From contig JAIDKP010000170.1 of assembly GCA_029051445.1 (NCBI GenBank), forward strand, positions 1 through 8,618: 8,618 nucleotides of DNA, in the 5' to 3' direction. The notes below the pieces were generated by a model. That model did no database searches, was not told the origin of the DNA, and saw nothing but the letters and a program-made list of their open reading frames with translations. This document shows, piece after piece, positions 1 through 6,469 of the stretch. Position numbers and translations under genes: made by a program. The DNA comes from Muribaculaceae bacterium. Lineage in GTDB: Bacteria; Bacteroidota; Bacteroidia; Bacteroidales; Muribaculaceae. The number at the start of each line of letters is the position of its first letter. Position 1 is the stretch's first letter.

Positions 1-696
1 AGTCCAGAGATGGTACTCGACTGTGTTCTCACCGTTCTGGCCGTGAACTACAGTACCCTTGTAAACCATGATCTTACCGGTGTTCCACTCACCGTCACCC
101 TTGAAGTTCTGGGGATTGGCGGGAATCATGTCGTAGAGCGACGAGCTCTGGCGGTTGCCGTCCTTGCCGAGTTTTGCGTCGGGGTGGTTGGCATTGTCAA
201 GGATCTGATACTCGGGAGCCGAGATATAGATGGGCTCCATGCGGGGGTTACCCTCTTTGTCCTTGCCCTGAATCTCCTGTGCAAGCACAAATACGCCTGA
301 ATTGGCACCCTTGGAACCCTTCCAGTCAAAGAGAAGCTCGAAGTTCTTGAACTTCTTTGAGAACACGAGGTCACCGCCGTCGCCTACCTGGCCTTCGCCA
401 CCGCCTGAACCGATGAAGTGGATTGCATCCTGGTCAATCACCCAGCGGCCGGGAATGGTGTCCTTGCCATAACCGCGCCAGCCCTTCATGTCCTTGCCGT
501 CGAAGATCACATAGTAACCCTCGGCGTCCTGCGGGAACTGAGACAGGTCGATCTGTTCATTCTCGATTACAGTGTATTCAGGTACTGCGGGAGCCTCTGC
601 CTCGGCAGCAGCATCGGTAGCAGCCTGCTTGTTGCCGCCGCATGATACCATTGCGAAAGCAGTGGTTGCAGCAGCCATCATCAGAAACTTGTTCAT
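1..696 (-). CDS. DUF1080 / 3-keto-disaccharide hydrolase-type lipoprotein (C-terminus cut by window edge)
   Basis: The frame is open from an ATG at 696 to base 1, giving 232 residues with no stop, so the C-terminus lies outside the window (members are commonly about 250-300 residues). Residues 1-19 form a lipoprotein signal: Lys-3, a hydrophobic core and a lipobox ending in Cys-19 (MVSC), so the product should be a lipid-anchored envelope protein. A low-complexity Ala/Glu linker (about 25-38) leads into the DUF1080 domain (PF06439, concanavalin-like fold). Family hallmarks are FDGKDMKGW (65-73), DLVFSKKFKNFEL (109-121), GANSGVF (130-136), PEYQILDN (161-168), SSSLYDMIP (184-192) and GEWN (202-205). 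Known members cleave 3-keto-glycosides made by Gfo/Idh/MocA oxidoreductases, and two such genes lie directly upstream on the same strand (59 bp gap), which supports the same role here. All of its roughly 30 Gly codons are GGC or GGT, which suggests high expression. The exact substrate is unknown. Confidence 0.88.
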   Translation of the reverse strand, partial: MNKFLMMAAATTAFAMVSCGGNKQAATDAAAEAEAPAVPEYTVIENEQIDLSQFPQDAEGYYVIFDGKDMKGWRGYGKDTIPGRWVIDQDAIHFIGSGGGEGQVGDGGDLVFSKKFKNFELLFDWKGSKGANSGVFVLAQEIQGKDKEGNPRMEPIYISAPEYQILDNANHPDAKLGKDGNRQSSSLYDMIPANPQNFKGDGEWNTGKIMVYKGTVVHGQNGENTVEYHLWT

Positions 697-755
697 AATA
701 CTATTTCGTAAATGTTATTTTAATTTCTATTGTCTGTTACGCAACTTCCGGCCTA

Positions 756-2237
756 TCAGATTTTGGGCATCGGGGGAAGCGACCAGCCTTCACGGTAGTT
801 GTGCTTGATAAGCTCGGCTGCAAACTTGCGGGCGTTCTCAGGCTCGGTCCAGTCCTTGTTGAAGGTCGGGTGTCCGTCCTTGATGGTGAAGCCGTCTCTG
901 ATAACCGCACGAACAGTTGCGTTCTCGGGGATGTTGGTGAACTGCATGTTCGGGCCATCCCAGTCGAGAACCTGATTCAGGCCCTGCAGACGCACTGCGA
1001 GTACGCCCATGACAACCATTTCGTTGAAAGGACCTGCCTCCGAGAAGTCAGAAGTTGTGAGCACACGGTTAGCGGGGCTCTCCTTACAAGCGCGGATGAA
1101 GTCCTCCTGGTGGTGGTTGTTGGGAACCTCACGGCATACCTTCGGAGCATTGGGAACACGACCCGAGAGAAGATACGGATTAACACCGTAGCAACCGCAG
1201 ATGAGAGTGTCCTTAGTACCGTAGAAGATAGCGCAGCCACCCTGATCGTTGAGATTCTTGCCGGCGGGAAGACCTGCGGGACGCTCGGGAAGGATACCGC
1301 CGTCATACCAGTAAACATCAACCTCAGGCATAGCTACCTTAGGCTCGTTGTGACGGGCGGGGAAAGTGAATTTCACGCGCTCTGCATTCGGGCAGGACTC
1401 CGAGAGAAGAAGTGTCGAGCTACCCTCAACCTGAGTGGGATAACCGAGCTTAAGAGCCTTGAACACGGGGTGAAGGATATGGCAGGCCATGTCACCGAGA
1501 GCACCTGTACCGAAGTCCCACCAGCCGCGGAAGTTCCACGGAGTGTAGATAGCGTTGTAGGGACGCATGGGAGCCGGGCCGATGAAGAGATCCCAGTCGA
1601 GAGTCGAGGGAATCTTGTCTGCCTTGGCCGGACGCTCCAGACCCTGAGGCCAGATAGGACGGTCAGTGAAGCACTCTACCTTCTTGACCTCGCCGATCTC
1701 ACCGTTCCAGATCCATTCGCAGATCTTGCGCACACCTTCGCCAGATGCACCCTGGTTACCCATCTGGGTAGCTACCTTGTACTCCTTGGCGAGGTTAGTG
1801 AGAAGACGTGACTCATATACTGTGTGGGTAAGAGGCTTTTCGCAATATACGTTCTTGCCGGCGCAGATAGCCTCGGCTGTCACGATAGCATGAGTGTGGT
1901 CGGCGGTGGCGCACATTACAGCGTCAGCCTCCTTGATCATCTCCTCATACATCTTGCGGTAGTCCTTATAGCGCTTTGCGTTGGGATAGCGGTCGAATAC
2001 GCCGGCGGCATACTTCCAGTCAACGTCGGCAAGACCGATGATGTTCTGGCTCTCAAGACCACGGAGAACCGACGAGCCACGGCCGCCGATACCTACACCG
2101 AGGATATTGAGCTTATCGGTAGGAGCGGTGTAACCGGCTGCCTTACCAAGAATCGATGCCGGAGCCACTGTGAGGCCCAATGCGGCTGCAGTACCTTTCT
2201 TCAGGAAGCTGCGGCGGGTCATTTCGTTATTTGACAT
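756..2237 (-). CDS. Tat-exported Gfo/Idh/MocA family oxidoreductase
   Basis: The product has 493 residues. The N-terminus carries a twin-arginine signal, TRRSFLKK (7-14), followed by an Ala/Gly/Leu hydrophobic stretch to about residue 35, so it should be exported folded with its nicotinamide cofactor already bound. The Rossmann domain starts at about 43 with GVGIGGRG (47-54). The family EKP motif is at 133-135, with Lys-134 as the expected active-site lysine. The C-terminal substrate domain contains GTGALGDMACHILHP (243-257), with Asp-249 and His-253 at the positions that usually line the active site. The length is typical of the long Tat-bearing Bacteroidota branch, some members of which are annotated as GH109-like. 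The likely job is oxidation of a sugar hydroxyl, probably C3 of a glycoside, in the periplasm, feeding the DUF1080 protein encoded next. The gene lies 71 bp after the upstream oxidoreductase gene, probably in one transcript. A true GH109 glycosidase is the main alternative. Confidence 0.9.
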   Translation of the reverse strand: MSNNEMTRRSFLKKGTAAALGLTVAPASILGKAAGYTAPTDKLNILGVGIGGRGSSVLRGLESQNIIGLADVDWKYAAGVFDRYPNAKRYKDYRKMYEEMIKEADAVMCATADHTHAIVTAEAICAGKNVYCEKPLTHTVYESRLLTNLAKEYKVATQMGNQGASGEGVRKICEWIWNGEIGEVKKVECFTDRPIWPQGLERPAKADKIPSTLDWDLFIGPAPMRPYNAIYTPWNFRGWWDFGTGALGDMACHILHPVFKALKLGYPTQVEGSSTLLLSESCPNAERVKFTFPARHNEPKVAMPEVDVYWYDGGILPERPAGLPAGKNLNDQGGCAIFYGTKDTLICGCYGVNPYLLSGRVPNAPKVCREVPNNHHQEDFIRACKESPANRVLTTSDFSEAGPFNEMVVMGVLAVRLQGLNQVLDWDGPNMQFTNIPENATVRAVIRDGFTIKDGHPTFNKDWTEPENARKFAAELIKHNYREGWSLPPMPKI

Positions 2238-2308
2238 AGCAGGAATTTATGTATAATGAATTAATTATGTTTTTCTATCTCCTTGACAAGAGATCATTAT
2301 GTACGCTT

Positions 2309-3400
2309 TTAAGGCTTAGGCAATTTGCTTTTGTTCAATAGTCCGTAGCCATTGGTCATCTCGCGGCGGCGCTTGTGGATTTCTGCAAGTTCGTCAAGAG
2401 TGCCTATACAAGGCTCACCGTTGACGGCTGCGTTCTCAAGAAACAGCCATGACCATTCCGAGGCCCTTGCGGCATCGCGGAATGTCGGAAGATCCTTGTG
2501 GAGCCGGCCGCTGATTATCGACTCGGCGAAACGGTCGACCATGCAGTCGATATTCTTGCCACCATAAGGCTTTTCGATGCGCTCTGTACGTGTGACACCA
2601 TGAAGCTCTACAACCGCAGTCTTGAAGTCATGGGTCATTCGGGCGATGCCCTTGGTTCCGATTATATCTATATAGGAATTATGCGTCTGCACCGCCGACA
2701 GCTGACCATAGACATGACCTTGGGTGATATCAAACATCACGCCGTTCTCAAACACCCCGTGAGCCTGGAGAAACCAGGGATCTTTATACGACCACATCCT
2801 CACCGCCTGGGCATTCCATGTCTTATAGTCGGCGCCGGCATACCAGCGGGCGATATCTACATAATGCATACCGCAGTCATGAAACGACGGCCCCTCACTC
2901 TCATGCCCCTCGCCGGGAGCAAGACCGGGAGTCAGATGACAGACACGCAAAACCGCAAGATCGCCGATCTCTCCACTGTCGATAAAATCCTTGAGAGTCT
3001 GATGATACCACGAATTACGCAAATAAAGATTCACCGTCGAAAGAAGGCCTGATTTCTCAAACTTCTCGACAATCTCCATCTCCTCCTTTACATTGGCACC
3101 GATCGGCTTCTCTGCGATCACATGCTTCCCATATCTGATTGCCTTCTCTATCTGCGTCGGCCGCGAATCCGCCAGCGCGCAAAGCGATACAACCTCGACT
3201 TCCGGATCCGAAAAGACAATATCCTCGTCATCCGTTACCACGGCGTCGGGTGCAAGCACGGAAGCTTCGGCACGGCAAGTCTCAGAGACATCACATATAT
3301 AAGCGACATCCCAGAGATCACTCTGCTGGAGAGCATGGAGGTGCATGCCTCCCATGCGGCCAAAGCCTATGATTCCTATTTTTATTCTCTTTTTTTCCAA
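2309..3400 (-). CDS. Cytoplasmic Gfo/Idh/MocA family oxidoreductase
   Basis: With a TTG start at 3400 the product has 363 residues and begins MEKKRIKIGIIGFGRMG, the normal N-terminus for this family. The dinucleotide-binding loop is GFGRMG (12-17), EKP is at 97-99 (Lys-98 catalytic), and the C-terminal domain has FHDCGMHYVDIARWYAG (173-189), with Asp-175, His-179 and Asp-182 at the usual active-site positions. There is no signal peptide or membrane segment, so it should act in the cytoplasm with NAD(P). The frame stays open to 3439 with TTG and GTG codons, but a Bacteroidota promoter box covers 3437-3444, so TTG 3439 cannot be the start and GTG 3427 would have almost no leader. No in-frame ATG is available near the N-terminus. 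As first gene of the left operon, before the Tat oxidoreductase and DUF1080 genes, it may reduce the 3-keto sugar released in the periplasm. That role is inference; a myo-inositol-type dehydrogenase is possible. Confidence 0.87.
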   Translation of the reverse strand: MEKKRIKIGIIGFGRMGGMHLHALQQSDLWDVAYICDVSETCRAEASVLAPDAVVTDDEDIVFSDPEVEVVSLCALADSRPTQIEKAIRYGKHVIAEKPIGANVKEEMEIVEKFEKSGLLSTVNLYLRNSWYHQTLKDFIDSGEIGDLAVLRVCHLTPGLAPGEGHESEGPSFHDCGMHYVDIARWYAGADYKTWNAQAVRMWSYKDPWFLQAHGVFENGVMFDITQGHVYGQLSAVQTHNSYIDIIGTKGIARMTHDFKTAVVELHGVTRTERIEKPYGGKNIDCMVDRFAESIISGRLHKDLPTFRDAARASEWSWLFLENAAVNGEPCIGTLDELAEIHKRRREMTNGYGLLNKSKLPKP

Positions 3401-3436
3401 AGCTGCAACATGTGACTTCTGACACACATACGACAA

Positions 3437-3468
3437 CAAAAGTAAATAAACATTCCTTTATTTACAAT
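3437..3468 (-). promoter_or_regulatory. Bacteroidota-type sigma-A promoter of the left operon
   Basis: On the minus strand an exact TAnnTTTG -7 box (TACTTTTG, 3444 to 3437) is preceded by a -33 box ATTG (3468 to 3465; consensus TTTG), with a 20-base spacer. This fits the known Bacteroides primary promoter pattern. Transcription would start near 3430-3433, giving a leader of about 30 bases before the TTG at 3400. It is the only exact TAnnTTTG found in the divergent region. Confidence 0.7.
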
Positions 3469-3549
3469 AAAACACACTTCAATTTTCAAAAATTTCTTCA
3501 AAAAACTTCATTTTACATAATTACGTACTGCAAACGGATAATCTACATC

Positions 3550-3591
3550 TTATCAACACTCTGTTGAAAACTGATAGTCACATGTTGATAA
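3550..3591. promoter_or_regulatory. Cluster of three DnaA-box-like nonamers, two as a perfect inverted pair
   Basis: TTATCAACA lies at 3550-3558 on the plus strand and its exact reverse complement TGTTGATAA at 3583-3591, with 24 bases between them. A third copy with one change, TGTTGAAAA (TTTTCAACA on the minus strand), is at 3562-3570. Each differs from the classical DnaA box TTATCCACA by one or two bases. The surrounding 3440-3600 is AT-rich. The two perfect copies have centres 33 bp apart, about three helical turns, so they lie on the same DNA face. They could bind DnaA or another dimeric regulator of either divergent operon. Confidence 0.4.
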
Positions 3592-3602
3592 TTATTTATT
3601 CG

Positions 3603-3645
3603 CCGCGAACGTTGCCTGTTACAACAGGTTGTATTAATTTCGCGG
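3603..3645 (+). repeat. Nested palindromes directly upstream of the GTG start
   Basis: An outer perfect 7-base inverted repeat, CCGCGAA (3603-3609) and TTCGCGG (3639-3645), encloses an inner palindrome CCTGTT-AC-AACAGG (3615-3628). The outer arm ends one base before the GTG start codon at 3647. If transcribed, this would fold into a hairpin against the start codon. If not, the inner palindrome is a good candidate operator. Confidence 0.6.
3612..3642 (+). promoter_or_regulatory. Possible imperfect Bacteroidota promoter of the rightward operon
   Basis: TTG (3612-3614), a 20-base spacer and TAATTTCG (3635-3642) match the TTTG/TAnnTTTG pattern with one mismatch in the -7 box. Initiation would fall at about 3646-3649, making the mRNA nearly leaderless at GTG 3647. 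The inner palindrome 3615-3628 would lie inside the spacer, where a repressor could block RNA polymerase. The match is weak, and a promoter further upstream remains possible. Confidence 0.3.
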
Positions 3646-3646
3646 T

Positions 3647-4579
3647 GTGAAAAATCTACAGCTACATATACAATACCTTGTAAGGCGTCACGACTGCGTG
3701 ACAATCCCGGGATTCGGTGCGTTTATCGCAACGACAATACCGGCATTGATCGACGAACCCCGCAGACTGTTCATGCCACCGGTAAGATATATATCGTTCA
3801 ATAGCGAGATTACGCACAACGACGGACTCATCGCGGCATCCGTCGCAAGACGCGACGGAATATCGTTTGAAACCGCGTCTGCAATAGTCGACAAAGCCGT
3901 CGAACAGCTCCGGCGGGAAATAGCGACATACGGTTCTGTAGACTTCGGCCCGGTCGGCACAATCAAATCCGATGAAAAAGGACTTCTTCAGTTCACGCCG
4001 GCACCATGCCCCGACTTCGTCAACCCGTATTCCGTACTGTCACCGGTTCTGTTTCCGACCGCAGATGCCGCCGAAGAGGCACCGCGCAAGCGCCAGCCGC
4101 GCATCATACGCATAGGCACATCAGCACTGCGCATCGCAGCATCTGTCACAATAACTGTCTCACTTGGAGCACTCTTATTTGTTCCATTGCGCGACAGTTC
4201 GGCTATTCCGATCGTAAAAGCGGCAATATGGCCTTCCGAAAAAAAGACTGAAGAAATCGTAAAAACATTCGACGAGCGGCAGCAACCCGACATTCAGCTG
4301 ATATTCGCGGAAGCACCCGACCGATCCGACGAAACCGACTCAATCACACCGCCAACAGTGACCGAAGCCTACGGAGTTGTTGTAGGAGTATTCTCTTCTG
4401 CTGATAAAGCCGAAACTTTTATCGCAGGACGTCAAGGACTTTCATGCGGAAACGACCGTCGAGGCTTCACAAGAGTCTACGCCGCGACCACAGCCACAAT
4501 GGAAGAAAGCGCATCGATAGCCGCGCGGTTCCGCAACTCAGGAGAGTGGCCGGAAGCATGGCCAGCAAAAATACAGTAA
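3647..4579 (+). CDS. HU (CCDC81-type)-transmembrane-SPOR domain protein
   Basis: The product has 310 residues and a GTG start. Residues 1-118 resemble the tandem HU/IHF-like module of the bacterial CCDC81 family: an opening helix with HIQYLVRRHDCVTIPGFGAF (7-26), an arm with the FNSEITHNDGLI segment (51-62), then a second helical HU unit ending VDFGPVGTI (98-106). A basic, low-complexity linker (145-162, several Arg) precedes one hydrophobic segment at about 163-180, which suggests a cytoplasmic N-terminus. A charged spacer leads to a C-terminal SPOR-like domain (about 241-310: AYGVVVGVFSSADKAETF, ending WPEAWPAKI). SPOR domains bind denuded septal peptidoglycan. Published domain analysis of bacterial HU-CCDC81 proteins proposed a link between the nucleoid and the envelope. 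The role here, DNA tethering near the division site, is inference. It is first in the rightward operon. Confidence 0.83.
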   Translation: MKNLQLHIQYLVRRHDCVTIPGFGAFIATTIPALIDEPRRLFMPPVRYISFNSEITHNDGLIAASVARRDGISFETASAIVDKAVEQLRREIATYGSVDFGPVGTIKSDEKGLLQFTPAPCPDFVNPYSVLSPVLFPTADAAEEAPRKRQPRIIRIGTSALRIAASVTITVSLGALLFVPLRDSSAIPIVKAAIWPSEKKTEEIVKTFDERQQPDIQLIFAEAPDRSDETDSITPPTVTEAYGVVVGVFSSADKAETFIAGRQGLSCGNDRRGFTRVYAATTATMEESASIAARFRNSGEWPEAWPAKIQ

Positions 4580-4583
4580 CACG

Positions 4584-4607
4584 ATTCCCGCGGCAGACGC
4601 AGGGAAT
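4584..4607 (+). repeat. Intergenic hairpin between the HU-SPOR and nitroreductase genes
   Basis: ATTCCC (4584-4589) and GGGAAT (4602-4607) pair exactly. Inside them GCG (4590-4592) pairs with CGC (4598-4600) around the loop GCAGA, leaving only A4601 bulged: a stem of nine pairs. No T-run follows, so it is not a classical intrinsic terminator. It may attenuate, or protect the mRNA at a processing point, in the 44-base gap between the two genes. Confidence 0.45.
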
Positions 4608-4623
4608 TCACCCTTTATAAAGC

Positions 4624-5172
4624 ATGAAAAATCTGCATGACCTTCTGACGAACCGTCGCAGCATACGCCGGTTCACACAGGATGCCATACCACACGAGGA
4701 AGTAAAACTCATCATCGATGCGGAACTCATCGCTCCATATTCAAAAACCAGTCGCACATCGCACTTTGTACTCGTCGATGACCCGGTCACACTCGAGCGC
4801 CTGAGCCAGTGCCGTCAGGCTGGAGCAGGACCTGTGGCAAAATGCCGTCTTGCAGTAGTAGTCTGCGCCGATTCATCACTCACAGGCCCGTGGATCGAAG
4901 ATGCGACAATTGCAGCCTCCTATATTCAGCTTCAGGCTCAGGACCTCGGACTTGGCACCGTTTGGATTCAAGTTCGCGACCGCTTTGACGCAGAAGGAAT
5001 ACCTGCCGACGAAAACATACAGAACATACTGGAAATACCGGAAACAATATCCATCGAGTGCATCGTGGCAATCGGATATCCCGACGAGAAAAAGAACCCG
5101 CAGAATCTCGACAGACTCCTTTGGGAAAGAGTCCACATCGGAAAATGGAAACCGGAACAGACCGAAGGCTGA
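4624..5172 (+). CDS. Nitroreductase family protein (FMN-dependent)
   Basis: The product has 182 residues and an ATG start. It carries the nitroreductase-fold hallmarks: N-terminal RRSIRRF (11-17), whose arginines normally bind the FMN phosphate; APYSKTSRTSHFVLV (37-51), the usual segment after the first helices; IEDATIAASYIQLQAQDLGLGTVWIQ (91-116), the core dimer-interface helix and following strand; and the ending IVAIGYPDEKK (147-157) with VHIGKW (170-175), as in many small anaerobe nitroreductases. It should be a cytoplasmic dimer that uses NAD(P)H to reduce nitro compounds, quinones or a similar acceptor; the physiological substrate cannot be told. Its last 28 bases overlap the start of the DUF2520 gene, implying translational coupling. 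Confidence 0.9.
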   Translation: MKNLHDLLTNRRSIRRFTQDAIPHEEVKLIIDAELIAPYSKTSRTSHFVLVDDPVTLERLSQCRQAGAGPVAKCRLAVVVCADSSLTGPWIEDATIAASYIQLQAQDLGLGTVWIQVRDRFDAEGIPADENIQNILEIPETISIECIVAIGYPDEKKNPQNLDRLLWERVHIGKWKPEQTEG

Positions 5173-5948
5173 CACCCGACACCGTAGTCATAGGAACCGG
5201 AAACGTCGCCACAGACATCGCCCGGTTTCTTGCCGGCTGCCGACGCCTCAAAGCCATTGCCGCACGATCGATCGACAAAGCCGATGCCATAGCCCGCATC
5301 CACGGAGTTCCGGCATACGGGCTATATACTGATCAGCTCCCTGAGGCAAAGTTCTACATCTGTGCCGTCACCGACCCTGCAATACCCGTAATAGCCGCAT
5401 CGGTTCCCGACAACGGAGCCATATGGCTGCACACTGCCGGATCAGTGAGCATAGACATCTGGAAAGGCCACCGCCGACACTACGGCATACTTTATCCCCT
5501 GCAGACAATATCGGCACGCAGACCCGTGTCGCCCGACACTGTGCCATGGCTCACAGAAGCCGACTCCGATTCTACACTTGCACTCATCGACGACCTCGCA
5601 AAATCAATGGGAGGATACTGCATCGAGCACAAGACAAGCCATGAGCGCGCTATGCTTCACATAGCCGCGGTATTTGCGTGCAACTTCACCAACTACATTC
5701 TTGGCGAAGCATTTGAATTTCTCGACCGGAAAGAAATTGATCCGGCTATACTCAAGCCGCTCGTCATGCACACCGTCGACAACGCATTCTCTGGCCGATC
5801 GCCTCACGAGCTACAGACAGGACCGGCCGTCAGAGGCAACCGGGCCGTTATCGAGACACACATAAGCCGGCTCCCGGCCGAAGCCGCTGAGACATACCGT
5901 TTCCTTTCCGAGAAAATATACCGCAAACACCATCCGCAACAACAATGA
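5145..5948 (+). CDS. Rossmann-like and DUF2520 domain protein
   Basis: With the ATG at 5145 the product has 267 residues. An N-terminal NAD(P)-binding Rossmann motif VVIGTGNVA (14-22) is followed by HTAGSV (96-101) and GILYPLQT (114-121), then the helical DUF2520 domain with HIAAVFACNFTNYIL (172-186) and GPAVRGN (226-232). The architecture resembles F420/NADP-dependent oxidoreductases and ketopantoate or pyrroline-5-carboxylate reductases, but the reaction of the family is not known. The frame is open further upstream to 5058, but that part lies inside the nitroreductase gene and has no domain content, so 5145 is preferred; it gives a 28-bp overlap. The stop overlaps the KdsC-like start as ATGA. 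The tight packing suggests a job linked to its neighbours. Confidence 0.87.
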   Translation: METGTDRRLTPDTVVIGTGNVATDIARFLAGCRRLKAIAARSIDKADAIARIHGVPAYGLYTDQLPEAKFYICAVTDPAIPVIAASVPDNGAIWLHTAGSVSIDIWKGHRRHYGILYPLQTISARRPVSPDTVPWLTEADSDSTLALIDDLAKSMGGYCIEHKTSHERAMLHIAAVFACNFTNYILGEAFEFLDRKEIDPAILKPLVMHTVDNAFSGRSPHELQTGPAVRGNRAVIETHISRLPAEAAETYRFLSEKIYRKHHPQQQ

Positions 5949-6469
5949 GCCGTACCGATTTTGATCTCACGCGCATAGAGGCATTCATCTTCGACATCGA
6001 CGGAGTATTGTCGCCGTCGACGGTACCAATGGACGGCAACGGAGTGCCGCAGCGCATGGTCAACATCAAAGACGGCTACGCCATGCAGCTCGCCGTCCGC
6101 CACGGTTATTTAATCGCAATCATCACCGGAGCCGACACACCGTCAATAGCCACGCGATACCGCGCGCTCGGCATCAACGAAGTCCACCTGAAAGCATCTG
6201 TAAAGCTTCCGGTACTCCGCGACCTGCTCGACCGGCACGGCATCTCCCCCGACAATACAGTATACGTTGGAGATGACATACCCGACCTGCCATGCATGCA
6301 GGAAGTCGGACTCGCAGTCGCGCCTGCCGATGCTGCCGTAGAGATAAAAGAAATCGCGCGCTACATCTCGCCCCGCGATGGAGGCTACGGTGTGGCACGC
6401 GACATAATACGTCAGGTCATGATTGCACGCGGCGACTGGATGGACGACCGCAGCGCATTCGGGTGGTGA
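5945..6469 (+). CDS. kdsC: KdsC-like HAD phosphatase (3-deoxy-D-manno-octulosonate 8-phosphate phosphatase)
   Basis: The product has 174 residues, the usual length for KdsC. HAD motif I is FDIDGVL (16-22), with Asp-17 as nucleophile and Asp-19 as acid/base. Motif II is IITG (59-62, Thr-61), the motif III lysine is in SVKLPVL (85-91, Lys-87), and motif IV is GDDIPD (109-114), which binds Mg2+. The KdsC-type signatures NIKDGYAMQLA (40-50) and the C-terminal GGYGVARD (146-153), which reaches into a neighbouring active site of the tetramer, are present. The cap domain is absent, as in other C0 HAD enzymes. The enzyme should release phosphate from Kdo-8-phosphate in LPS core synthesis. Related NeuNAc-9-phosphate or KDN phosphatases are the main alternatives. 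Its start overlaps the previous stop (ATGA) and its TGA touches the convergent xseB stop. Confidence 0.85.
   Translation: MSRTDFDLTRIEAFIFDIDGVLSPSTVPMDGNGVPQRMVNIKDGYAMQLAVRHGYLIAIITGADTPSIATRYRALGINEVHLKASVKLPVLRDLLDRHGISPDNTVYVGDDIPDLPCMQEVGLAVAPADAAVEIKEIARYISPRDGGYGVARDIIRQVMIARGDWMDDRSAFGW

Noticed and set aside
801..1811. A 336-residue plus-strand open frame opposite the Tat oxidoreductase gene
   Set aside because: It is antisense to a clear family member, has no recognisable domain, and is explained by the biased codons of the real gene.
2498..3052. A 184-residue plus-strand open frame opposite the cytoplasmic oxidoreductase gene
   Set aside because: It has no family features and lies wholly within a well-supported gene on the other strand.
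3401..3439. N-terminal extension of the first oxidoreductase to TTG 3439 or GTG 3427
   Set aside because: TTG 3439 lies inside the -7 promoter box, GTG 3427 would leave almost no leader, and the extra residues do not look like the family.
3440..3646. Origin of replication
   Set aside because: Only three box-like nonamers are present and no dnaA, dnaN or other origin-linked gene is nearby; a local regulatory site is more likely.
5058..5144. Upstream extension of the DUF2520 gene to ATG 5058
   Set aside because: The extra 29 residues are basic, lack any domain, and are out-of-frame reading of the nitroreductase gene.
4880..5303. Several minus-strand open frames opposite the nitroreductase/DUF2520 junction
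   Set aside because: They overlap each other and the two recognised genes and have no coherent domain content.
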